Below, in pieces: positions 6,656 to 6,689 of a stretch of 6,689 bases of DNA. The stretch spans positions 1 to 6,689 of the forward strand of contig JAUXIQ010000112.1 of the NCBI GenBank assembly GCA_030620925.1, written 5' to 3'. The first letter of the stretch is position 1; every line of letters begins with the position of its first letter. Both the position numbers and the translations under genes were made by a program. This stretch comes from JAUXIQ01 sp030620925 [NCBI: Nitrospinota bacterium] (lineage in GTDB: Bacteria; JAUXIQ01). Under the pieces are notes generated by a model that was given only the letters and a program-made list of their open reading frames with translations, searched no databases and was not told the DNA's origin.

Positions 6656-6689
6656 CATAACTTGAGCGGTTATTACTATACAGTCCTCA

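Overview
This is a bacterial window with four genes: three on the + strand and one large gene converging on them from the - strand. No phage, transposon, CRISPR, rRNA or tRNA signal was seen. The organism cannot be named from the sequence. Shine-Dalgarno sites and sigma70-like elements say bacterium. The JAB/JAMM-DinG helicase reminds me of proteins in anaerobic lineages such as Desulfobacterota, but that is recollection, not proof.

Positions 1-3024 hold an iron(III)-type ABC importer operon. It contains the last 62 codons of a periplasmic or lipoprotein substrate-binding protein (FbpA/FutA type), a fused two-domain permease (FbpB type, 551 aa) and the ATPase (FbpC type, 374 aa with a C-terminal TOBE domain). 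Gaps are 36 and 17 bp, so the genes are almost certainly co-transcribed. The binding protein would deliver ferric iron, the permease would move it across the membrane, and the ATPase would power it from the cytoplasm. The operon promoter and any iron-responsive operator lie upstream of the window.

Positions 3025-3179 are an AT-rich intergenic leader. A good sigma70-like promoter (TTCACA, 17 bp, TATAAT) sits inside the last codons of the ATPase gene and would transcribe this leader into the next gene. The leader carries an orphan Shine-Dalgarno-like sequence and some pairing potential near the real ribosome binding site.

Positions 3180-4016 encode a 278-aa nitrilase-superfamily amidohydrolase with an intact Glu-Lys-Cys triad and a GTG start. 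Its substrate is unknown.

Positions 4085-6637 (- strand) encode an 850-aa DinG/XPD-type iron-sulfur DNA helicase with an N-terminal JAMM (RadC-like, HxHPxG) domain. This fusion is the most interesting item. The helicase and amidase genes converge with a 68-bp gap. The iron operon is visibly lower in GC than the amidase and helicase genes, which hints at different histories for the two halves.
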